Positions 56,746-64,000 of a stretch of DNA of 64,000 nucleotides are shown here, one piece after another (the first letter of the stretch is position 1; each line of letters begins with the position of its first letter). The notes beneath the pieces are model-generated. The model worked only from the letters and a program-made list of their open reading frames with translations. It ran no database searches and had not been told where the DNA came from. Source of the DNA: Nocardiopsis sp. JB363 (lineage in GTDB: Bacteria > Actinomycetota > Actinomycetes > Streptosporangiales > Streptosporangiaceae); assembly GCF_900143625.1 (NCBI RefSeq), contig NZ_FRFF01000133.1:1-64000 (forward strand), written 5' to 3'. The position numbers and the translations under genes were made by a program.

Positions 56746-57450
56746 CTACTCGGTGACGGTGATACCCAGGGAGGCCAGGATCAGCCCGGCCTGGACGGGG
56801 CCGATGGTGGCGCCTCGTAGGTGACCGGCCAGTTCCAGGGGCACCTCCCCCAGGTCCGCGCCGCGCAGGTCGGCCCCGGCGAACTTCGCCCCCACCAGGT
56901 GCGCGCCGCGCAGACGCGACTCCACCCACACCGTCTCGCGCAGATCCGCCGCCGCCAGGTCGGCCTCGTCCATGCGCAACCCCTCCAGGGTCTGTCCGCG
57001 CAGGACGATCCCCTTGCACCGGGCCAACATGAGGTTGCACTGGACGAAGGTATAGCCGATGCCGCGCAGCGAGGTGAGCCCCGCACCGGTCATCCGGCAC
57101 CCGGAGAACACGGTGTCGGTGAGCAGGGCGCCCTGCCAGCGGGTGTTGGCCAGGTCCACCCGCTCGAAACGGGTGTCGGTGCAGTCGGAGTGGTTCAGGG
57201 AGGCGCCCGAGGCGCTGCCGCCGGTCACGACCGCGCCCTCCAGTACGGCCCGTTCCAGGCGCGCGCCGTCCAGTCGACAGTCGACCAGGCGGGCGTCCAC
57301 CAGGTAGGCGTCGCGCAGGTCGGCCCCGCTCAGGTCACAGCGGGTCAGGACACGGGGCGAACCCACGTCGTGGGACAGCGCCTCGCGCAGGTCGAGTTCG
57401 GACAGGTCGGCGTCGGTGGTCTCGGCGGTGGCGAGAAGGTCGGTGCTCAC
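56746..57450 (-). CDS. Pentapeptide repeat protein
   Basis: 234 residues. Repeats of the A(D/N)Lxx form run through most of the sequence: CDLSGADLRDAYLVDARLVD, CRLDGARLERAVLEGAVV, MDEADLAAADLRETVWVESR and FAGADLRGADLGEV. They form a right-handed beta-helix. An acidic N terminus (TTDADLSELDLREAL) begins the coil. Some family members mimic DNA and protect gyrase from quinolones; others have no known role. Neighbours give no clue. Confidence 0.92.
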   Translation of the reverse strand: MSTDLLATAETTDADLSELDLREALSHDVGSPRVLTRCDLSGADLRDAYLVDARLVDCRLDGARLERAVLEGAVVTGGSASGASLNHSDCTDTRFERVDLANTRWQGALLTDTVFSGCRMTGAGLTSLRGIGYTFVQCNLMLARCKGIVLRGQTLEGLRMDEADLAAADLRETVWVESRLRGAHLVGAKFAGADLRGADLGEVPLELAGHLRGATIGPVQAGLILASLGITVTE

Positions 57451-57486
57451 GCCGAGGAGACTAACGGCCGGTGCCGACAGGCGCGG

Positions 57487-59067
57487 TCAGTCCCGCAGTT
57501 TGAGCGCCAGGAACAGGTCGACGCGGTGTTCGAGGTTGCTCAGGTCGCGCCCGGTCAGCTGTTCCACCCGGCCGATGCGGTAGCGCAGGGTGTTGACGTG
57601 GACGTGCATGGCGGCGGCGCAACGCTGCCAGGACCCGGAGTGGTCCAGGAACCGTTCCAGGGTCTCCACCAGATCGGAGCGGTGGTCGCGGTCGTAGGCG
57701 AAGAGCGGGCCCAGCAGACGCTCGCGGTAGGAGGTCTGCACCTCCTCGGGGACCGACGCCAGCAGGAGTTCGTGGGAGTCGATCTCGGCGCCGGCGATGA
57801 CGCGGGAGCGTCCACCGCGCAGTTCGGCCAGGCGCCGGGCGTGGCGGGCCTCGACGGCGGCGCCGCGCAGTTCGCCGATGCCTCGGGTGGCCGAGCTCAG
57901 GCCGATGGCCAGCCGGTAGTCGAGCAGGCCGGGTTCCAGGACGCGGGCACGGTGGACGAGTTCGGTGCGCAGGGACTCGCCCCGGGCCCGGGCCTGCTCG
58001 TCGGGGCCCTCCACCGGAATGACCGCCAGGGTGTCGTTGTCGCCGGTGACGACGGCGCCGGGGTGGTCGGCGAGCAGTTCGGCGACCACGCGGCGGGCGA
58101 GGTCGGGCACCCGGGGCTCGGGCAGCATCATGGCGCTGACCACCACGTGGGCGCGGTCGTCGGGGGCGGGCCTTTCGCCGGTGCCGTGCAGCAGCGCGGC
58201 GACCTCGTCGAAGCGTTGGGCGGCGAGCAGGCGTGGCAGGCCCTCCAGATGGCGGGCCGTGGTCAGGGCGCGTTCCTCTTCGCGGCTGCGGGACAGGACA
58301 CCGATGGAGACGAGTTCGGCGACGGTCTCGTGTTCCTCCTCGCTCCAGGCGTCGTGGTCGCCGGTGACCACCAACAGCCAACCGGACAGCGGGTGCGACT
58401 CCTTGGCCCGTACGGGAAGGACCGTGACGGCGCGGCCGCCGTCGTTCTCCCCTGGAAGGCGGGTGCCGTGGGGGAAGGAGGACCAGGTGAGGGCTTTGGT
58501 GGCGAGGTGTTCACGTTCGTGGGGGGAGAGCGGATCGTCGACGGAGGCGATGGTGCGACCGGTGGAGGAGAGTACCCAGGCCCGGAGCCCGGCCTGGGTG
58601 GCGGCCGAGGCGAACGCCCGGGGGAAGTCGGCGCCGGAGGCGACGTCGGCCATGAGGCGACGGTGTCGGTCCCGGGTCTCGGCGATGGTGGTGAACCGGC
58701 GCTGGGTCAGTGAGCGCAGGACCTCCTCGGTCACGGCGCCGAAGGAGGTCTCCGCGGGGATCTCCACGAGGGGGACGTCGTGGGCGCGACACGCGGCGAT
58801 GAGGTCGTCGGGGATCTCGCCCAGTGCGGTTCCGGCGCCCACGGCCACGGAGCCGGCGCTCAGGATCGAGGAAACGAAGGTCTCGGAGTCCTCGGGGCGG
58901 GTACGCCACATCATCCCCGTGAGCACGAGTTCACCGCCGCGCAGGTAGCGCGCGGGTTCGAGCAGGTCAGTGGTGTAGGCCCACCGGATGTCGCGGTGGG
59001 CGTGCTCCGCCCCCGTCAGGAACCGCAGGTGCAGTCTCTTGACGGCGAGCAGGTCACTGATCTGCAT
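57487..59067 (-). CDS. PucR family transcriptional regulator of purine catabolism
   Basis: 526 residues from the ATG at 59067 (AAGGAAG upstream). The PucR N-terminal domain is MQISDLLAVKRLHLRFLTG to AVTEEVLRSLT, with the SVAVGAGTALGEIPDDLIAA segment; a GGDEF-like middle follows, and the C-terminal HTH is CAAAMHVHVNTLRYRIGRVE with LTGRDLSNLEHRVDLFLALK. It diverges from the xanthine dehydrogenase operon, where PucR proteins typically act. A 15-base palindrome lies in the shared promoter region. Confidence 0.92.
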   Translation of the reverse strand: MQISDLLAVKRLHLRFLTGAEHAHRDIRWAYTTDLLEPARYLRGGELVLTGMMWRTRPEDSETFVSSILSAGSVAVGAGTALGEIPDDLIAACRAHDVPLVEIPAETSFGAVTEEVLRSLTQRRFTTIAETRDRHRRLMADVASGADFPRAFASAATQAGLRAWVLSSTGRTIASVDDPLSPHEREHLATKALTWSSFPHGTRLPGENDGGRAVTVLPVRAKESHPLSGWLLVVTGDHDAWSEEEHETVAELVSIGVLSRSREEERALTTARHLEGLPRLLAAQRFDEVAALLHGTGERPAPDDRAHVVVSAMMLPEPRVPDLARRVVAELLADHPGAVVTGDNDTLAVIPVEGPDEQARARGESLRTELVHRARVLEPGLLDYRLAIGLSSATRGIGELRGAAVEARHARRLAELRGGRSRVIAGAEIDSHELLLASVPEEVQTSYRERLLGPLFAYDRDHRSDLVETLERFLDHSGSWQRCAAAMHVHVNTLRYRIGRVEQLTGRDLSNLEHRVDLFLALKLRD

Positions 59068-59122
59068 GGACTTCCTTCGGTGTTCGGGTGGGCGTGTCTC
59101 CACCTGGGATGACTCCGGGTCA

Positions 59123-59137
59123 GGACACAGTGTGTCC
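59123..59137. promoter_or_regulatory. Palindrome in the PucR / xanthine dehydrogenase divergent region
   Basis: GGACACA-G-TGTGTCC lies 55 bases beyond the PucR start, 245 bases before the first xdh gene. The 313-bp gap 59068-59380 holds no other gene. The dyad is a candidate PucR operator, by position only. Confidence 0.4.
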
Positions 59138-59380
59138 CACGATGAGCGCGTCGCACACCCGAGGCGGAGTACTCGATGTTCTCACCGATGTCATTTGGAG
59201 GAAACGACCAACCACCGCTGTTCGTTCCCCGATCACTTCATGTCATCGACGCCTGGTCGGGTCCGGATTTCCAGTGGTGTACTTCACAAGATCGCCCCCT
59301 ATTCACCGGGTCCCCCGGTTTCAATGAGGGTCCGCGTCGACGAGGACGCGGTCGGACCACAGCGCAGGACGAGGACGAGC

Positions 59381-60250
59381 ATGGAATTCCTGAGGCCCTC
59401 CACGTTGGTGGAGGCCCTAGAGGCCAGGAGCGCCCACCCCGACGGTGTACCCATCATGGGCGGCACGGACGTGATGGTGGCCCTCAACTTCGACAAGAGC
59501 CGACCTTCGGCCCTGATCGACCTGACCCGGGTCCCGGAGCTGACCGAGTGGGGCACCGACGGTGACCACGTCCGTCTGGGCGCCGGGGTCTCCTACACCG
59601 AGGTCATCGAGAGCCTCAGCGGTGCCGCGCCGGCGCTGGCCAAGGCCTCCCGATCGGTGGCTTCGCCACAGATCCGCAACCGGGGCACGGTCGGCGGCAA
59701 CCTGGGCGGGGCCTCCCCCGCCGGGGAGTCGCACCCGCCGCTGCTGGCCACGGACGCCGAGATCGAGCTGGCGTCGGTGCGCGGCACCCGCAAGGTCAAG
59801 GCACGCGACTTCTACCGGTCGTTCCGCAAGACGGCCCTGAGCGAGGACGAGCTGATCACCGCGATCCTGCTCCCCCGCGCCACCGGGCCACAGCAGTTCG
59901 CCAAGATCGGCACCCGCAACGCCATGGTCATCGCCGTGACCTCCTTCTCCCTGGCGCTGGACACCGAGAACCGGAAGGTGGGCACGGGGGTGGGCTCGGC
60001 CGGGCCGACACCGCTGCGCGCCGAGGCCGCCGAGGAGTTCTTGGAGGCCGAGTTCGATTGGGAGGACGGTCGTCCCCTGGCCGAGTCGGTGGTGCGCCGC
60101 TTCGGCGACCTGGTGGCCGCGGCCGCCCGCCCCATCGATGACCAGCGCGGCAGCGCCGACTACCGCAAGCACGCCCTGTCGGTCATGGCGCGCCGTGCGC
60201 TGAGCTGGTCCGTCACCGACTACCGGAAGGAGTCCTCGCGATGCGCGTGA
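59381..60250 (+). CDS. xdhB: Xanthine dehydrogenase FAD-binding subunit
   Basis: 289 residues, ATG preceded by a GAGGACGAGC purine-rich site. The FAD_binding_5 domain has VPIMGGTDVMVALNFDKSRP and the flavin loop QIRNRGTVGGNLGGASPAGE; the CO-dehydrogenase flavoprotein C-terminal domain ends with YRKHALSVMARRALSWSV. It passes electrons from the Mo centre through 2Fe-2S clusters to FAD and NAD. The stop overlaps the next gene by ten bases. It is the first gene of the operon. Confidence 0.9.
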   Translation: MEFLRPSTLVEALEARSAHPDGVPIMGGTDVMVALNFDKSRPSALIDLTRVPELTEWGTDGDHVRLGAGVSYTEVIESLSGAAPALAKASRSVASPQIRNRGTVGGNLGGASPAGESHPPLLATDAEIELASVRGTRKVKARDFYRSFRKTALSEDELITAILLPRATGPQQFAKIGTRNAMVIAVTSFSLALDTENRKVGTGVGSAGPTPLRAEAAEEFLEAEFDWEDGRPLAESVVRRFGDLVAAAARPIDDQRGSADYRKHALSVMARRALSWSVTDYRKESSRCA

Positions 60251-60756
60251 ATTTCAAGGTCAACGGTGAGGACGTCACCGCCGACAACGTCTGGCCGGGC
60301 GAGAGCCTGTTGTACGTGCTGCGTGAGCGCTTGGGTCTCCCGGGCAGCAAGAACGCCTGTGAGCAGGGTGAATGCGGTTCGTGCACGGTCTACTTCGACG
60401 GTGTGACCGCCTGTTCGTGCATGATCGCCGCCGGGCAGGCCGAGGGACGCGAGGTCGGCACCGTGGAGGGTCTGGCCAAGGAGCCGGGCAAGGGCGGTGA
60501 CCGCACCCTGGGCGACGTGCAGGAGGCGTTCGTGGAGGCGGGCGCCGTGCAGTGCGGTTTCTGCACCCCCGGGCTGCTGGTGCAGACCGACGACCTGCTG
60601 GAGCGCACCGTGGGCTGCGGCAAGGACGCTCCGGCCGACGCCGAGATCCGTGAGGCGCTGGCGGGGAACCTGTGCCGCTGCACCGGGTACGAGAAGATCA
60701 TCGACGCGGTGCACCTGGCGGCCGAGCGCCGCGCCGAGGCCGGGAGCGCCTCATGA
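60241..60756 (+). CDS. xdhC: Xanthine dehydrogenase 2Fe-2S subunit
   Basis: 171 residues. The plant-type cluster ligands are Cys40, Cys45, Cys48 and Cys60 (NACEQGECGSC ... CSC), and the second cluster ligands are Cys105, Cys108, Cys145 and Cys147 (QCGFCTPG and LCRCTGYEKI). It is a complete molybdenum-hydroxylase small subunit. It overlaps genes on both sides (ten bases upstream, ATGA downstream), so subunits are made in step. Confidence 0.93.
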   Translation: MRVNFKVNGEDVTADNVWPGESLLYVLRERLGLPGSKNACEQGECGSCTVYFDGVTACSCMIAAGQAEGREVGTVEGLAKEPGKGGDRTLGDVQEAFVEAGAVQCGFCTPGLLVQTDDLLERTVGCGKDAPADAEIREALAGNLCRCTGYEKIIDAVHLAAERRAEAGSAS

Positions 60757-62111
60757 GCAGGGTCATCGTGATCGAGGGCGCCCACGTGGTGACGGTGGAG
60801 GGCCCCGAGTACGCCGACGGGCACGTCGTGGTGCGCGACGGGCGTATCGCCGCCGTGGGCGCGGGCCCCGCCCCCGCCGTGGAGGGCGACTTCGAGCGCG
60901 TCGACGGCCGCGGGTGCGTGGTCACGCCCGGTCTGGTCAACACGCACAACCACCTCTACCAGTGGGCGACGCAAGGGTTGTTCGCCGACGGCACGCTCTT
61001 CGAGTGGTTGGTGGGTTCCTACGAGATCTGGCACCGTTTGGACGCCGACGTGGTGTCGGGGACGACGTCGGCGGGGCTGACACACCTGGCGCTGTCGGGG
61101 TGCACGACCGCCTCCGACCACCACTACATCTACCCGGCCGGGCGCGGCGACATCGTGGCCGCCGAGGTGGAGGCCGCCCGCGAGGTGGGCATCCGTCTGG
61201 ACCTGGCGCGCGGTTCGATGGACCGCGGCCACAGCCAGGGCGGTCTGCCCCCGGACAGTGTCGTGGAGACCTTGGAGGGCGCCCTGGCGGGGACCGCCGC
61301 GGCGATCGACACCCATCACGACGCGTCCTTCGATTCCTTGACCCGGATCGCGGTGGCGCCCTGCTCGCCGTTCTCGGTCTCGCGGGAGTTGATGGTGGAG
61401 GCCGCGGTGCTGGCCCGCGCCAAGGGGGTGCGACTGCACACCCACCTGGCCGAGACCCTCGACGAGGAGGAGCAGTGCCTGGCCGAGTTCGGGTGCACCC
61501 CCGTGGAGTACGCCGAGAAGCTGGGCTGGCTGGGCGATGACGTGTGGTTCGCGCACGCGGTGCACCTGTCGGACTCCGCGATCGGTCGGATCGCGGCCAC
61601 CGGCACCGGTGTGGCGCACTGCCCCACCTCCAACGCCCGTCTGGGCGCGGGCATCTGCCGGGTGCCCGAACTGCTCGACGCCGGCGCCAAGGTCGGTCTG
61701 GGGGTGGACGGTCCGGCTTCCAGCGAACTGTCCACGATGGCCGGCGAGATGCACCAGGCGCTCTTGATGGCCCGGGCCCGCAAGGGGCCGCAGGCGCTCA
61801 CCGCGCGGCAGTCCCTGGAATTGGCCACGTTGGGCGGGGCCCGTGTGCTGGGCCGTGACCGCGAACTGGGGTCGTTGTCGGTGGGCAAGCTCGCCGACCT
61901 GGCCCTGTGGCGGGTGGACGGATTGGGTTACGACGTCATCGACGATCCGGTGGTGGCGATGGTGTTCGGCCCGACACCGCCCCTGGAGCGTCTGTTGGTC
62001 GGCGGGAACACCGTCGTCGACCGTGGAGAAATGCGCACTTTGTCGGCCGAGACCGCCGCCACGCGCGGCCGTGCCGCACACCGGAGTCTGATCCAGGAGG
62101 TGAGCCGCTGA
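60753..62111 (+). CDS. Amidohydrolase, 8-oxoguanine/guanine deaminase-type
   Basis: 452 residues. Metal ligands of the amidohydrolase superfamily are NTHNHLYQW, HTHLAETLDEEEQCLAEFGC, the His in FAHAVHLSDSAIGRIA and Asp in GVDGPASSELSTM. The wording and length match the 8-oxoguanine deaminase/SsnA-like group. Deamination of guanine or 8-oxoguanine would feed xanthine or urate to the pathway. It lies inside the xanthine dehydrogenase operon, with an ATGA overlap upstream and a one-base overlap (TGATG) downstream. Confidence 0.88.
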   Translation: MSRVIVIEGAHVVTVEGPEYADGHVVVRDGRIAAVGAGPAPAVEGDFERVDGRGCVVTPGLVNTHNHLYQWATQGLFADGTLFEWLVGSYEIWHRLDADVVSGTTSAGLTHLALSGCTTASDHHYIYPAGRGDIVAAEVEAAREVGIRLDLARGSMDRGHSQGGLPPDSVVETLEGALAGTAAAIDTHHDASFDSLTRIAVAPCSPFSVSRELMVEAAVLARAKGVRLHTHLAETLDEEEQCLAEFGCTPVEYAEKLGWLGDDVWFAHAVHLSDSAIGRIAATGTGVAHCPTSNARLGAGICRVPELLDAGAKVGLGVDGPASSELSTMAGEMHQALLMARARKGPQALTARQSLELATLGGARVLGRDRELGSLSVGKLADLALWRVDGLGYDVIDDPVVAMVFGPTPPLERLLVGGNTVVDRGEMRTLSAETAATRGRAAHRSLIQEVSR

Positions 62112-64000
62112 TGGCGGCGACGACCCGTACCGTCACGGACCTTTCCAGCACGACCAAGGACGGCGTGGGCGCCAGCCCGCGCCGCCCGGACGGCACGCTG
62201 AAGGTGACCGGCGAGTTCGCCTACTCGTCGGACATGTGGATGGAGGACATGCTGTGGGGCGCCACCCTGCGCAGCCCCCATCCGCACGCGAAGATCCTCG
62301 GCATCGACATCACCGAGGCCCTCAAGGTGCCCGGTGTCCAGGCGGTGCTGACCCACGAGGACGTTCCCGGCGAGAAGCGCTACGGCCTGGAATTCCAGGA
62401 CCAGCCGGTGCTGGCCTACGACAAGGTGCGCTACAAGGGCGAAGCGGTGGCGATCGTCGCCGCCGACCACCCCGAGACCGCCCGGCGGGCGATGGAGCGT
62501 ATCAAGGTCGACTACGAGGTGCTGGCCCCGGTGAGCGACTCCCGGCGCGCGGCCCTGGACCCCGACTACCCGCTGGTGCACGACAAGGGCGATCTGCCCG
62601 AGCACCCCGAGTACAACCAGAGCGGCAACCGGGTGCGCTACCAGCCCATCCGCACGGGTTCGTTCGTGGGCGGGGCCGCCTCCGCCCAGGGGCGCGAGGA
62701 GACCCTGGAGCGGCTGCGCTCCGAGGCCGACGCCGTGGTGTCCACCGAGTACGAGGTGGGCATGCAGGACCAGGCGTTCCTGGGCCCGGAATCGGGCATG
62801 GCGGTCCCGGCCGAGGACGGCGGGGTGGACCTGTACGTGGCCACCCAGTGGCTGCACGTGGACCAGAAGCAGATCGCGCCGGCCCTGGGCCTGCCCCAGG
62901 ACAAGGTGCGGCTGACCCTGGCGGGCGTGGGCGGCGCGTTCGGAGCCCGTGAGGACCTGTCGATGCAGGTCCACGCGTGCATGCTGGCGCTGCACACCGG
63001 CAAGCCGGTCAAGTTCGTCTACAACCGGGAGGAGTCCTTCTACGGACACGTGCACCGTCACCCGGCCAAGATGCGCTACGAGCACGGCGCCAAGGCGGAC
63101 GGCACGCTGCTGTACGCCACCCTGGAGATCATCGTGGACGGCGGCGCGTACGCGTCGGCGACCCCCGCGGTGGTGGGTGTGGCCTCCTCCCTGGGCATCG
63201 GCCCCTACGAGGTTCCGAACGTGCTGGTGGACGCCTACGGGGTGTACACCACCAACCCGCCGTGCGGGGCGATGCGCGGTTTCGGCGCGGTGCAGGCCTG
63301 TTTCGGCTACGAGTCGCAGATGGACAAGCTCGCGGAGAAGCTGGGGTTGCACCCGGTGGACCTTCGGCTCAAGAACGCCATGGCGCAGGGCTCCCGGATC
63401 ATCACCGGGCAGGAGATCGACATGCCGCTGCCCATGGCGGAGATGTTGGAGCGATGCCGTGACCTGCCGATGCCGGTGGAACGCACCGAGTTGGAGGACC
63501 CGACCGACCAGCGCACCCTGCCCGGCGGCGTGGCCGGAACCACCCGCGGCGAAGGTGTGGTGCGCGGCGTGGGCTACGGCGTGGGGCTCAAGAACCTGTG
63601 CTTCTCCGAGGGGTTCGACGACTACTCCACCGCCCGTGTCCGCATGGAGGTGGTCAACGGCGAACCGGTGGTGCTGGTGCACACCGCGGCCGCGGAGGTC
63701 GGCCAGGGACTGGTGACGGTCAAGGGCCAGATCGCCCGCACCGAGTTGGGTGTGGAGAAGGTCGTGATCGCGCCCTCCGACACCCAGGTGGGTTCGGCCG
63801 GCTCCTCCTCGGCCTCGCGCCAGTCGTACATGACCGGTGGCGCGGTGCGCGCGGCGTGCGCGTCGGTGCGCGCCGAGGTGTTCGAACTGGCCCGGGGCAA
63901 GGGATTGGTGCCCGCCGGGGTCGAGGACACCGAGCTGGCGCTGGACGGCGGCAAGCTCGTCTCCGCCACCGGCGATGTGCTGGCGTCGCTGGCCGGCCTC
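62111..64000 (+). CDS. xdhA: Xanthine dehydrogenase molybdenum-binding subunit (3' end cut off)
   Basis: The frame starts at the ATG 62111 and runs off the window after 630 codons. The small domain begins RRPDGTLKVTGEFAYSSDMW with GATLRSPHPHAKI. The Mo-binding half has QDQAFLGPESGMAVPAEDGG, the VGGAFGAREDLSMQVHACML loop, NPPCGAMRGFGAVQACFGYE and TAAAEVGQGLVTVKGQIART. It hydroxylates hypoxanthine or xanthine in the cytoplasm with the FAD and 2Fe-2S subunits. The catalytic Glu near the C terminus lies beyond the window. Confidence 0.92.
   Translation, partial: MAATTRTVTDLSSTTKDGVGASPRRPDGTLKVTGEFAYSSDMWMEDMLWGATLRSPHPHAKILGIDITEALKVPGVQAVLTHEDVPGEKRYGLEFQDQPVLAYDKVRYKGEAVAIVAADHPETARRAMERIKVDYEVLAPVSDSRRAALDPDYPLVHDKGDLPEHPEYNQSGNRVRYQPIRTGSFVGGAASAQGREETLERLRSEADAVVSTEYEVGMQDQAFLGPESGMAVPAEDGGVDLYVATQWLHVDQKQIAPALGLPQDKVRLTLAGVGGAFGAREDLSMQVHACMLALHTGKPVKFVYNREESFYGHVHRHPAKMRYEHGAKADGTLLYATLEIIVDGGAYASATPAVVGVASSLGIGPYEVPNVLVDAYGVYTTNPPCGAMRGFGAVQACFGYESQMDKLAEKLGLHPVDLRLKNAMAQGSRIITGQEIDMPLPMAEMLERCRDLPMPVERTELEDPTDQRTLPGGVAGTTRGEGVVRGVGYGVGLKNLCFSEGFDDYSTARVRMEVVNGEPVVLVHTAAAEVGQGLVTVKGQIARTELGVEKVVIAPSDTQVGSAGSSSASRQSYMTGGAVRAACASVRAEVFELARGKGLVPAGVEDTELALDGGKLVSATGDVLASLAGL

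Noticed and set aside
60390-62081. Long reverse open frame opposite the deaminase gene
   Set aside because: Antisense shadow of two clearly conserved genes; no ribosome site or family motif.

Overview
This 64 kb window is high-GC DNA from an actinomycete. The evidence is the GC-biased third codon position, frequent GTG/TTG starts, and several actinomycete-specific families: a DUF742 conservon protein, a SARP regulator, two XRE/DUF5753 plus DUF397 pairs, a BldC-type mini-regulator, DUF6221 and a CebR/CelR-like operator. The CRISPR repeats are of type I-E form. The overall set would suit a Nocardiopsis-like genus, but the genus cannot be fixed from sequence reading alone. No tRNA, rRNA, complete transposase or integrase gene was seen.

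Layout. 0-14 kb is mostly core-like: an orphan DUF742 gene, a MerR/oxidoreductase divergent pair, a SARP regulator facing an alpha/beta hydrolase, a complete siderophore ABC importer under an IdeR/DmdR-type iron box, a methyltransferase, a TauE/SafE permease, and an esterase/ring-cleaving dioxygenase pair resembling the mhqD/mhqO quinone-detoxification module. 14-27 kb is an accessory island bounded by two XRE-DUF397 pairs of opposite orientation. It holds gene remnants, an aroA copy beside a helix-turn-helix gene of the plasmid/ICE type, and a RiPP-like operon (short peptide, asparagine-synthetase-like protein, GNAT, and a fragment like the C-terminal domain of RiPP methyltransferases). It also holds a 23-residue Cys-rich mini-protein, a BldC-like regulator, an RsbW-like ATPase, dense hairpin-rich non-coding DNA, a solitary CRISPR repeat and a three-repeat CRISPR array without cas genes.

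27-45 kb returns to ordinary gene content: thioesterase, MFS/LysR, ArsR/SulP, DUF817, a heme-type membrane protein, NmrA/TetR, and an aromatic-type aldehyde dehydrogenase followed by an SsuABC-like importer with two tandem substrate-binding proteins and a divergent FCD-type GntR. 45-52 kb carries secreted or surface polysaccharide enzymes (AA10 LPMO, GH5 mannanase with a CebR-like operator, GH10 xylanase), a Ser/Thr kinase, a P450 and an APH(6)-like kinase. 52.9-57.5 kb holds an HSL-type esterase, a methyltransferase, an AraC/NmrA divergent pair and a pentapeptide-repeat protein. The window ends inside a purine-catabolism operon: PucR diverges from xanthine dehydrogenase FAD, 2Fe-2S and Mo subunits with a guanine/8-oxoguanine-deaminase-type amidohydrolase, and the Mo subunit is cut by the window end.

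The most promising undescribed system is the island operon at about 21.1-25.4 kb: a small peptide next to an asparagine-synthetase-like cyclase and an acetyltransferase, with no recognisable leader peptidase or RRE protein, accompanied by regulators and other tiny genes.
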